Shown here piece by piece: positions 23,201 through 33,598 of a stretch of DNA of 64,000 nucleotides. A program made the translations under genes and the position numbers. The notes below the pieces were generated by a model. That model worked only from the letters and a program-made list of their open reading frames with translations, was not told the origin of the DNA and searched no databases. How positions within the stretch are numbered: position 1 is the first letter of the stretch; each line of letters starts with the position of its first letter. Source of the DNA: Phorcus lineatus (Eukaryota > Mollusca > Gastropoda > Trochida > Trochidae); NCBI GenBank assembly GCA_921293015.1, contig OV121086.1:37199194-37263193 (forward strand), given 5' to 3'.

Positions 23201-25815
23201 CAAGACTAATGCTCATCTGAGAGGAGGGGAGGTCTACAAGAACTGTTTCAAAGGTAATGTCAAAATAGTGTATTATACCTTTATTAAATTTGTAAGAATT
23301 TCATTGGTCAAATCATAACACATAAGACAAATGCATTAAAAAAAACATCTGTACACTGACCCCTGCTACTGGTGAGGGGGTCATTTTTGTGTCAGAAATA
23401 TTTTTCACTGACCTGAGAGATTAACTTGTCACATGATTTGTCATGTGATTGCTGTTTGTTTTGATGTCTGTTTTCAGTATAATAAAACATTTAATTACTC
23501 ACGGTGAGGCCATAAAGTGAAATACAAGACTCTTGGACCTGACTCCTTGGCGTTCTGACCTGACCTTGATCTGTAGCCTTGGTCAGATCAGACCACCTTG
23601 GGAGTCAGGTCACACAAAATTTGATATGGCTTCTTGAAAAACGGAATGATGTTTTAAATCTTTTTGTCTTTTGTTTGTAGAACAAAGAACTTCCTATTTA
23701 TGTGAAAATTCCTCCAGGGAATAACTGCCTTTTTATAGCTTGTCTATCATGTAGCTTTAGAATATTTAAGAGAATTGTTCTAAAGTGAAATTTTCCTAAA
23801 TACTTATCTTTTGATTCTTCAATACAGGGAGTGATGTGATTGACTGGTTGATGCGCTGGTCAATTGTGCGTAATCGTGAAAACGGGTCTGCGATGGCTCA
23901 GACTCTCCTGAAACTAGGTCATCTGCAGGAAGTTGACCTTAAAGATGGCAGCAGTGGTGTCAGTCCAAAGTTTAATGATGGAGAAAAACTGTACAGATTT
24001 GTGAGTCTATTCTTTATGGAAGTTCATTGTTTGGTTACTGCAAAGGAAAGAGAATTGCAAAATGTTTATGATAAACTTCTGTTGTGACTAGAGATCAGAA
24101 GCATTTCTGTCTGGAAAAATATCTTGTCTTGCATGATTTGAGGACAAGATCGTTGCAGAATTAATACTTAAAAGTCAGGAAATAAATTGCAAATTGCAAG
24201 TTAAACTTAACTACAATTCTGTATTATAGGCCTAAGGTTACCTTAATTACCTACTATCACCTAATCAAATGTAATCCTAATTGTATTTTTGGCTCTTTTT
24301 GTTGTATTTTGAAAGGCATGTGTTGACACAAGTAATATTTGGTAACAATGCTTGATTATAAATTATTCTATAATGTTTTGAAGAAAATATCATGTGAGAA
24401 ATTGTCACCAATTTCAGACATCTATCAATCTTGGGATAAAGAGAAACAGTTTCTATGATAGCACTGATGATGACTCCAGTTCATCAGATGATGATGACGA
24501 TGATGGAGATCGTGAAGAGGTCAAAGTTGACAAGGTCAAGAAAGGGAAACTTGTTAGAGAAAACTTCCTTTTGAAGAAGGTGACTATAAGAAGTAGGATT
24601 TGTATCAGCCTCATTGATTGAGATTGAAGATACTACAAAAATTTCAAAGATATGTAATTATACAGCAATGAGTTTTAACCATTAAACTGTTCTTTAAAGA
24701 CGTAGTAGTGAAAGTTACTACTCAATAGTTTTCAAAACCATGGTTTGAAAAAATGTGTCTTGGAATTACACTATTATGATTGATATTTATCATTTCTTTA
24801 AGAAAAATCTGCGGAAAGGCTGGAGACTGGTTCGTGCAATATTACGAGACAATCCTGCAACGTTACAGTACCATAAAGCTAGCTATACAGAGGTAAGATT
24901 TTCTGTTTCTTTCCTTATTATTTATTTGTGTCCTGAAGTCATAAAGTCATGATTTGATTGGAAAAGTTCTAGGTAATACAACATTTACAGATCTTGACCT
25001 TGAAGTTTCTAGGCATTGGGAAAGTTGGAGCCAATGTTTATGAATGATCTTAAAGAAAATCTGAGTGATAAGAGATCTATGAAAACCTGTTCCATTGATT
25101 TTGTTTTGAAGTTTGTTCTTACATTTTCAAAGTCCATTCACCCATTTCTTTTTTTTCAGCAGGGATGTGAAAACCAGTTGACCACTAAAGTAATGAACCT
25201 AGACAATTGTGTCTTTACTGAAACTGTGAAGCCTGCAACTGCCAAAGGTATATTTTGTATCTATTCTCCTTAGTCTTTCTGAGCCTTGTCTACTTATTTA
25301 TCATTTTTCCTTTTATAGTACTTATTTCACAGACATGTGATCTTTTCTCCTAGGAGTGAAAACAGTAGACTCCAGTCAACTTGTGAGAGATCACATGTGT
25401 GATTAAATGCATGGCACTTCATGATGACTGGATGAGCTTGATCCAGAATTGCAAAGGGTGTGAAGATTAATAAACCACTTTGCTTATCTAGCTGACCTCA
25501 CTTAAAGGAATTAAATTCAATTGGTCATTAGGGATTTTCATCATGGCTGGTGGTTAGAGGGGAGGGGTTTGAAATGTCTTAAATCTTCTATCCCCTTTGC
25601 TTACCCTTTTGAATAACATTCTCCCTACAGGTATGGGCAGCAAGGCAAAGTGTGCTCGGTATCGCATCTCTGTGAAGGAGAAGAAGGGCAAGTGTATCAC
25701 ACTGCAGACTAAGGATGAACAGGAGAAGTTTGAGTGGCTCTCATCTTTACAGCAACTCAACCTCATCCCTAAACCTCAACCTCAACCTGAGCAAGAGGTT
25801 CGAGATGATGAGTGA
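17192..25815 (+). CDS. PLEK: Pleckstrin (PH-DEP-PH adaptor), complete, 10 exons, 391 aa
   Basis: Cytoplasmic phosphoinositide-binding adaptor; vertebrate pleckstrin is a protein kinase C substrate that acts at membranes and the cytoskeleton. Exons: 17192-17239, 20774-20932, 22262-22387, 22753-22805, 23162-23253, 23828-24000, 24418-24579, 24803-24892, 25160-25247, 25631-25815. They total 1176 nt and stay in frame. PH1 is about residues 8-106 (GYLLTQ, KWKARWF, Trp95 in the C-terminal helix). DEP is about 140-217 (CFKGSDVIDWL). An acidic Ser/Asp linker spans 232-248. PH2 is about 258-375 (Trp366). The tail is Pro/Gln-rich (IPKPQPQPEQE). The human protein is 350 aa, and the extra length is mostly linker and tail. 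RSQSTTKQ after PH1 lies where vertebrates carry the PKC sites. The ATG at 17192 is the first in-frame start. All donors are GT and all acceptors AG. Confidence 0.9.
17240..20773 (+). other. Pleckstrin intron 1
   Basis: 3.5 kb intron. It carries four TGACGTCA palindromes (17745, 18827, 19240, 19264) and several near variants (GACATCACAATG around 19510-19560), and one member of the GGGCCATTTTTAGG repeat family (about 19845-19930). No exon seen. Confidence 0.6.
20774..20932 (+). CDS. PLEK: Pleckstrin exon 2 (PH1)
   Basis: 53 codons, phase 0-0, with KWKARWFTL and CSIVCPC as in other pleckstrins. The acceptor is GGAAAG; an earlier AG gives the wrong phase. Confidence 0.85.
22262..22387 (+). CDS. 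PLEK: Pleckstrin exon 3 (PH1 end)
   Basis: 42 codons, phase 0-0. Holds the PH C-terminal helix DRDGWAHAIGAVI and then RSQSTTKQ, a Ser/Thr-rich segment where vertebrate pleckstrin is phosphorylated. Confidence 0.9.
22753..22805 (+). CDS. PLEK: Pleckstrin exon 4 (PH1-DEP linker)
   Basis: 53 nt, phase 0 to 2. The frame ISYNRMTFQNFRANANV continues in phase into exon 5. An alternative acceptor 13-14 bases downstream would hit a stop, which supports this choice. Confidence 0.7.
23162..23253 (+). CDS. PLEK: Pleckstrin exon 5 (DEP start)
   Basis: 92 nt, phase 2 to 1. Encodes DPDAGVKTNAHLRG and EVYKNCFKG, matching the start of pleckstrin DEP domains. Confidence 0.85.
23537..23612. repeat. Intronic inverted repeat
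   Basis: ACCTGACTCC...CTGACC on the left is complementary, with mismatches, to GGTCAGATCAGACC...GGAGTCAGGT on the right: about 30-bp arms around a 15-base loop in pleckstrin intron 5. Confidence 0.6.
23828..24000 (+). CDS. PLEK: Pleckstrin exon 6 (DEP)
   Basis: 173 nt, phase 1 to 0. Encodes SDVIDWLMRW through EKLYRF, the main body of the DEP domain. Confidence 0.9.
24418..24579 (+). CDS. PLEK: Pleckstrin exon 7 (acidic linker, PH2 start)
   Basis: 54 codons. Carries STDDDSSSSDDDDDDGD, a casein-kinase-2-like acidic serine tract, then KKGKLVRENFLLKK, the first strand of PH2. Confidence 0.9.
24803..24892 (+). CDS. PLEK: Pleckstrin exon 8 (PH2)
   Basis: 30 codons, phase 0-0: KGWRLVRAILRDNPATLQYH, corresponding to the WKVRRFVLRKDPA region of vertebrate PH2. 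Confidence 0.85.
25160..25247 (+). CDS. PLEK: Pleckstrin exon 9 (PH2), with tandem CAGCAG acceptor
   Basis: 88 nt, phase 0 to 1. The acceptor reads TTTTTTCAGCAG, so exon use from 25160 or 25163 would add or omit one Gln without changing frame. Confidence 0.8.
25631..25815 (+). CDS. PLEK: Pleckstrin exon 10 (PH2 end and tail)
   Basis: Begins MGSKAKCARYRISVKEKKGK, includes Trp366 of the PH2 helix, and ends in a Pro/Gln/Glu tail with TGA at 25813-25815. The last about 80 bases are the first unit of a tandem repeat that runs into the 3'UTR. Confidence 0.9.
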
Positions 25816-26500
25816 TCAACAGCCTGGCCTCAGATTGAATCTGTGAACATAGAAGAGCTGTTGTGTTGATGATTATGGATATCGAATGCCTCTCTATTTT
25901 CCAGCAATGCAACCTCATCCCTGAACCTCAAGCTGAGCAAGAAGTTTCCTGGGCCTCCTTTAACAATGCAATCTTTACTAAGGTTAACCTTAACTGGCAT
26001 GCTTTAACATTGCACTAAGGTTACCTTAAGGACTTACGATTACCATGAGGCTTTGTGAAAGGAGGCCCTGGTCATAAGTAAGCGGAGCCTAGGCCTCATA
26101 TTGAAACTGAGAACATAGAAGAGTCGTTGATGATAATGGAAGTTTGAGTGTCTCTCCATTTTCCAACTCAACCTCATTCTTAAACTTCAACCTCAACCTG
26201 AGCCAGAAATTTGGGTTCATAAGCAAGCAGGGACTAGGCATCAGATTGGATCTGAGAACAAAGAAGAGTTGGATAAATTGTTTACGGAAATTTATTTGGC
26301 TCCATCTTTTTATCCAGCATTTTTACTACATCCCCAAACCTCTGATCTAGGGTTTTTTCGGGTAATGAGCAGACACTAAACCCCAGATTGGATCTGTGGA
26401 GTAACAAGAGTTTGTTAATTGATTGTTAATGAATATGGAATTTTCATGACTCACTTCTATCAAGCAATTTCTTTCGAGCATAAGGTTTTGTATCATTGGC
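25735..26500 (+). repeat. Degenerate ~150-bp tandem repeat derived from the pleckstrin coding end
   Basis: Units start at about 25735, 25888, 26149, 26298 and 26447. Each opens with TCTC(T)ATTTT/CATCTTT text and CTCAACCTCATCC-like text, and continues with GATTG(G/A)ATCTGTGA. The first unit codes for the end of pleckstrin; later ones are non-coding and decay with distance. Unit 2 is interrupted by a 118-bp hairpin element, which explains its longer spacing. Confidence 0.75.
25951..26068. mobile_element. 118-bp hairpin MITE (CACTAAGGTTA family), copy 1
   Basis: Ends are GGGCCTCCTTT and AAAGGAGGCCC; the interior carries ACTAAGGTTAACCTTA and CACTAAGGTTACCTTAAG. It has the same length and core as the element at 61718-61835 and inserts into a repeat unit in the pleckstrin 3'UTR. 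Confidence 0.7.
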
Positions 26501-29500
26501 AACATTTTATTTGCCAAAGCTTGGATAACAAAATATCATTAGCTGAGAACATCTAACTCTGGTTACATCGAGAGCTTACAGTCTCTCACTCCACACCCAC
26601 ATTTTGTGAAACTTACTAGAGTTAACGAATACATAATTGGAGAAACTAAGTTCTGAGATAGGAGAGGTATTGGCTACATATTTGGTGATGAAGTTCATAC
26701 AGATCTTCTGGCCAAACTGAGATAAGCCATTAGTTATAAGTTGAAGTTTATTGTTTTGAAGTTTTGAAAACATTATTAAAAATATTGATGGAAGAGTTTG
26801 ATAGATCTGTATTTCAAGAGGGTGGTACAGAAATACCCCTTGACAGAGTTGCCACATGAGATTTGAACCTTGTTCAATATTTCAGCTGTAATAATTCACA
26901 CCTTTTGGATGTGGATTAAATTGCTTGTCTTATGAGAAATTATAAAACCAAAACAACCACAGCAAGGAAATATCTTAGGTTACATGAAAGGCCTTAATAT
27001 GTCCTATTCATTGGGTTATAGAACATATTGGTAAGAATGTTGAGAGAAATTATGAGTGTGGAAAAGAAGGCTAAGATGGCTTTAGAAAGACTGTGCTTTT
27101 TGTTGCGATATGAATTTGGTTGTAGCTTGGTTGTGATAAGTCTGATTTTAATTCTCTATGAGTTAAGATTTGCATGTTTCATATACTCAAATCACCTGGA
27201 TCAATTAATAATCTGATTCATAGATTAGGCTTACTTGAAAATAATATCATAGGATTAGTTTATGGATTTACAACTTCTTGTCCGGTTTTGCTCTATTCAT
27301 TTGATAGAGTATGTGTTCCACAGGAATTATATATTGCCATCAGGAAATCAAGGATTTGTGAAAGTTTAAATCAGTTTTAAGTTTGTTAAAACCTGTCCTT
27401 AATCTTGCTGAAATACCTCTAAAACAGGGCTGAGACGCTTAAGCAGATAGAGTGGACTACCGACAAGAAATAACCAAATTCAGAATCAACTACCAAGTAG
27501 TGTGAAGAATAGAGAAATTTGGAATATTTGAATAAGATCTGAAAAAGAACATGAAATACACTGAAACATGGATGACCACTTATGATTATATGCTACATAT
27601 AATGTTCAGAAACCTCCTCAGTATGTCTTCCTTGTTCTTAAGTTGAAGAAATAGGAAATATAAACCAAACTATCTCATTGAATTCAAGTGGCATACTAGG
27701 AGTTGGCAGTTTAAGGAAGTCAAGGAGAGTTTATTGATATACAACTCAACTTTCACAATGGCAATGTTTCTGTATATATCTTTACACCATTTTAATGCTT
27801 GAAGCGTCGCCATTGTGAAAATAAAGAAGTGGTACATCCATAAAATCTTCCTTATTTCATACTATGTTTATCAAGTATCTGGGTACTCAATTCTAAGAGA
27901 TTAGACTGATTCTAGCTTTACTCAGTCCTGATTCGTTCCAGCCCTTCCTTGCTGACCTCATGTTGATGAATGATTATAAATAATTGAGAATACTGGACAT
28001 AATAATTTTCTTGAGAGTGCCTTCCTGAAATAACACTCAAGTCATTGTTGATTAAACCATTGTTGATTGTGCTTGAAACCAGGGTCTTTATTCTCTAAAT
28101 AATTATCAAACATAAACATGGTTATGACTTAAGATGTCCATACTCTTTGAGAATAGATCTGTGGTTTGTGTTCAGTTTATGTTTTTGAGACAAGGAGATG
28201 GTCACGAATTCTCTTGTCTAAAGGATATGAATAATGAGCAGCTATCAAAAATGAACATTATGTTGACAATCATTAGAGTGCCTTTGTCAATTCATATCAG
28301 AAGCCTCGGGCAGCAAAGTCAATGTTTCACTCATGATTGCTCATCAAGTCAAGAAATAAAATTTTATGAACAATATCATTGAAGATTCTACCCATTGTGA
28401 AAAGTTTAAGATTTCATTTTCGCATTTTAGCATGACAAAGGCAAGGACAATAAGAAACCCCTGTCTGCATTTGACATGGAAGTAATTTTATGGCTGGTAA
28501 AGAACAAACTTACCTGTGATTTTGTGATTTTTGTGTTTTAACACAATTTTGTATTAATTTCATTCTAAAATTTGTCATGCTCCTTGTAATCTGGAAACTT
28601 GTAGCCTATGAATCTTTGTAATTGTGAGGGTTTTGGTCTTACTTGCTTTGGATATGTACTGCTCTCAGCTTGATCCATCCATTTGCTGCTCACTAGTTAA
28701 ATAACTGGACACTCTTGTTCATGCAGTTGAAATTACTACAATTTTTAACTGAAAATATTCTTGCAATTGTGTATCTATGGACAGGTTATGATTGTGCAGT
28801 GGATTACAGAATCAGGTTGGAAGAGTTTGTGTTGTGATGTGATAGACGTTTTGCATGATCAGCAGGAAATATCAGAATGTTGTATTAATGCATTCATTGT
28901 TCATAATCTTCATTATGTGATATTGTTCACGATAGTTGTGTCATTGCCGTGGAAATGCATGAGTTAATTAGAATATTGAATCTTGAAATTCATGTCACTA
29001 TTGACTTTGTCAATTGTTGTGTAATAGCTATATGATGTGTGATGTTAATGAAATTGACATTTTTCAAGTCAAGGTCCTTCACTTATGTCACTTTCTCTTA
29101 CATGTGTCATCATGGTTGTTGGTTATTCAAGGTATTTTCAATTGCTTTTCATTATGTCTTGAATTTGTAGCAATATGTGTGAGCAATATTAATTTATGAA
29201 TATATGTTTTCATAGTACCTTCATGTGCATGCATTGGATCCAAGGGCTGTTTTTAAATATACTAAGAAAAAGAGCTAGTAACACTGGATTTGCTATTATT
29301 GGAGGTGTTTGTACTTCTTCTTTATATGATCATGTTGAATGTTAATGTCGTGTTCTCCTGAAAAATTTTATGTGTAGAGATTCAGGATGGTCCCAAAATG
29401 TTTTGTGTTAGTTTGCCTTTTCATGTTACTTATCCTGGAAAATTTCTCTGTTTAGTATTGTCGATTACTGTAAAAAGACCACTCAAAATGGATCTATGCT

Positions 29501-29934
29501 AATTCACAAGCTTTAGTTTCAAGCACTGTTTTTGATTGACTTGATTTGACTTGAAAGTCCCAAAGCAAGAAAATCCCACCATCAGCACATTCCTTGATTT
29601 CTTCACATCATTCATTTAAATCGACCAAATTTGATGGCTTTACAAAAATTCTCGCTTTAATAATTTTTATAACATTTCCATTTCCTAATAATTACCACTC
29701 ATCACTCGCCTTACTTGCCGAGACAACGAGTCAGCTTTTACTAATATACTTTTACTCCTATACTAACATGGCAGCCAAAACATTTTATACGTTTTTATAT
29801 TTTCACCCCAAAAATTATTTGAAATTAATTTTGTTTACGTTTGACTCAAACGTTTTAGTGAAATATTTTGCCAAAATTTCATTTAGCAAACGTCAATTCA
29901 GTTAATTTTTTAGCAAAATTTGATTTATCATTTC

Positions 29935-30325
29935 AAGTTTTTTTCACAATTTCTTTTAAGGGGATCATTTTTATGGCACTGTAGTATATTTTATCAAAGA
30001 ACCAAATTGGTCTTACGAAAAAGAAAATAAATGTTACCAATTGCTAGATGATCTTTTTAATCAATAAAAAAAGTCCTAAAACTAATATACCAAGCGACTC
30101 AAATTTGTTCTCACTCCTAACTTAAATGGATAAAAGGTGATCACACTAAAATGGCTATATGCAGTTTTCTCTTGGTAGGTGATAATTTCTTCTACGATTT
30201 TGGATCATCAGGTTGAGTAACTAGATGTTTGATCTTCTGAAGTGCATTTTGCTTGAACTACTATTTATTTGGAGAAAAATGAAGAAATAAAAATTTCCAA
30301 AAAACATGCTACAGTGTGTTTTAGT
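29935..30325. mobile_element. Nonautonomous DNA transposon-like repeat, copy 2
   Basis: Diverged copy of the 386-739 element: TTTTAAGGGGATCATTTTTATGG on the left, AAATGGATAAAAGGTGATCACAC and TTCTTCTACGA inside, and ACATGCTACAGTGTG on the right. Confidence 0.5.
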
Positions 30326-33300
30326 TACCATGTCAAGCATTCCATTTTCATCAGCATGAAAGTTACCAATGTCACGAAACAATGTAATCAACCCCCTTCT
30401 ACTGAAGTGTCACTTATGGGGATATAACCATATTCCTATGCACCTTTGCCTAAAGTTCTCAATGTTTGTATCTTCAAACCTATTTTCAGCATAGCACTGT
30501 CTAGTTTCTCAATTTAAGAGAAATTGATAAAAATGTGTCTTTATAACCTTCTTTCATAACTTTATTGTCAATTGATAATTAACTATTCATTGAAATAAAC
30601 CAAATGTAAAGAATTAATGAATTTGATATATTCTGATAACCCATGCCATTATTATTAAATGATTAAGACTAATTTCATTTCAGATACCTTTGATTTACTC
30701 ACTGTGATTCATGCATGAAATTCATTTAAGATCTTAAGATTTGATCTTTTCATTATTAGTGATTTACTACAATTTGTATTTCTCAGTCTAGATAGAAAGG
30801 TTGACAATCTGCATATATAATTATGTTGATAATGAGTGCAACTGTAGTATAACTATACATACAAGTTAGCTAGTCAATAGAAAGCATGTTAGTGCATAAT
30901 TTGTTATCTTGGCAATAATACCTTTTTTTGTATATTATGTATTTACATTGTACATACTTTCAAATATACTCAGTGTTTATAAGTATTTGCAGGGTCACAC
31001 ACAATCTAGTTTTTTCCAATGTACTTGTTATGTTTTGTATGTGTTTATAGCAATTTATAGCTATTTCAATCATTACAATATGACCGGAAAATTTATTTTG
31101 ATTAGTTGGTACCAATTTTTCTTTGACATTTCTTACCTATTCTTTGCTGGAAAAGTTATCAGCAGACAAACTTGTTATGGAACTAAATTACAATAACTAG
31201 TAAATAGTAGGCCTTTTCTGGTGTGCAATTACATTGCATTTACGGGAGTAAATTGATCCTCGTTTCTGGTACAAATTTATCAAGTCATAAGCTGAATAGA
31301 TCCATTGTTAAAATTAGAAAATTCATGTTTTTCATCTAAAAAATGAAGTTGACGAAGAATGATTATCAGCATGATTGATAAGTAGAGTTGTGATGATATA
31401 TTATAGTATGATATATACATTGTCTGCATCAAGATATGTACTGTTTACTTTAGGTTTTTAATTTTCATTAAAAGCTTTGTGATAGTTAAAAGATTTTTTC
31501 TCAAGTAGAAGCTGTAACTTTGGAATTGTGACATGTATTTTATTATATTGTATTGTTTTGAGATATTGTGATCTGTATTTTGAAGTTTCTGTATCATCAC
31601 AACTCTATTTAGATGATTTTTTAATAAGTTTTATAACTTTTTTCCGAAATGTTCATTATTTAGTTTATTATTCATGTTTAAAAGGTCATAAGATAGTATT
31701 TTGTTTCTCTTTGCATTAAGATTTGTTGCAGATGCTATTTGTATTATTAAGTTTGATTTTCAAAAATTACATTATGTTTTTACCTTATGGACCAAATACA
31801 CTTGTTTTTTCTGTAGCAATATTTGATATTTATTACCAATAATGTGTGTCTTCCATGTATGTACTATTTAATCTTTTATTTTGTTTTGTGCCATATTATA
31901 AGAAAATATTTGCTTTGCTTTGTATATACTTTGGTGCTTAAGTTTTATGCATTCATCAAGGTTCAAATGAGATTACAAACATTAGATGGGGGATATATTT
32001 TGCAACTGAAAATATATTACAATTCATTACAATTTGTAGTGGCACATAATAGACTTTTGCAATTTAGTCATATATGTTTTTAATCTTATCATGGAAGTTA
32101 TAGAATCAAGGGAATCCTTTGTGGTTATCAGTGGTCAAAGTTCCATAACTCCATTTGTGTTTCAAAAGTTTTTAGCATGTTTAAAGTAAATTGGATCTTC
32201 AATATTTGTATTATAAGCCAAACTTTTGGCCTTTTCTTACCAGGTTTCGACTCCAAACTTAGCATCTTGTTGATGTTTTCCCCATTCACCAAAATGACAG
32301 CTTTATTGATAAATGAATAAAATGTTTGTTGTTTTTTTAAAAGAAATCTTCAGAAAGATATTTGAATATTATTTAATTTCTATGGTTGAAGGTTTAGTGA
32401 AATATTAATTTTCTGTTATTCCTTTTGTAAATTATTTTCTAGAATGTCATTGTACATGGTAGAAATTCTATTTATTCTATTAATTGCTGCTTTGCTAGTT
32501 GTAAGCGTGTATTGAAGCTTTCCAGATTAAAACTTTTTAAGAAGTGTCAATTTCAAACCTCAAATGCTTTTGTTTTGTAACCTTAGGTATTTGTATACTT
32601 TTTGCACCCCAGACCAAGAAATAAACAATGTACGTTACCTTGGTTATTTTTCCTTCTGGCTAATTTGGAAGGTAAAGTATCTCACCGACTTTGTCTGATA
32701 GCTTCATGAGAAAATGCATTCACAAGAGTTAGAATAAAGTGGTCGAAGTTTTTAGTGGCCGCAAAAATAATGCCCAAGTAAAAGAATCCAAAGCAGAATG
32801 TCACCACATTTGATGTTGCTTTCAATGGTTTATTTCATTAGTTGATAGAACAAAGTGTTCAGTTGAAATTGTAAGGTCATGGTCACACTTGTAAATTATA
32901 GAGGTCACAAGGGTATAAGCAATGGTAATACAACCGTTGATAAATTTTCTTCAAATTAACTTATTTCGAAATGATTGTGTGTAGAATGCACCAACATTAT
33001 TTGTGTTATCAAAGTTAACAGCAAAGCTTAAAAGTAAGAACTTGTCAGGACCATAATACAAGATGGATTAATGACATTTTTGACTTTTCACTCAGAAATG
33101 CTTCATTCCCAAAACTGAAATTGTTTGGAAGGTATTAAGGATTGTATATATAGGTCTTCAACCAAAGTTATGTCACTATTATTGTATAATTGGGAACAAA
33201 TATATTTTAATGCCAGTCACCAAATCTTCCATTGATAATACCCATTGGCCAAAGAGTCTGTACATATAGGATATCAGATCTTTAAGTTATTCTTGGGAAG

Positions 33301-33562
33301 TAGAAAACAGTGAAACATTTCCAGATAGACAGACCCCAAGTCATGCCTGAACCCAATTGTGGCTTTAAAGTCTTGGATTGAATATCTTCAATGACAGGGT
33401 TGACTCAACAACCAGTACATCATAACACAACAACACATAGTTCATTTATGAATGTTTTAATCATAAAATGATTAAAAAAGCCTTGACATACAAATACATT
33501 ACAGTGTGTCAAAATTATGGCATTACACGTATAAAACAGTACGAGCCGACAATGACCCACTA

Positions 33563-33598
33563 CAATGGTGGTCGCAATGACCTAGGTCACGCTGACCT
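33563..33598. promoter_or_regulatory. Cluster of nuclear-receptor-like half-sites
   Basis: TGACCC (33563), the palindrome TGACCTAGGTCA (33578-33589) and TGACCT (33593) lie within 36 bases, near the inferred junction of two convergent transcripts. Function unknown. Confidence 0.25.

Larger units (their letters stand above)
25816..32640 (+). other. Long pleckstrin 3'UTR and/or downstream intergenic DNA (inferred)
   Basis: No coding gene supported. From about 29.9 kb the + strand is markedly T-rich, as in long 3'UTRs. AATAAA candidates lie at 27819 and near 32619 (CAAGAAATAAACAATG). A short segment at 28431-28496 has a good acceptor, a donor and an open frame of 22 codons but no recognised identity. 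How far the transcript extends is unknown. Confidence 0.3.
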
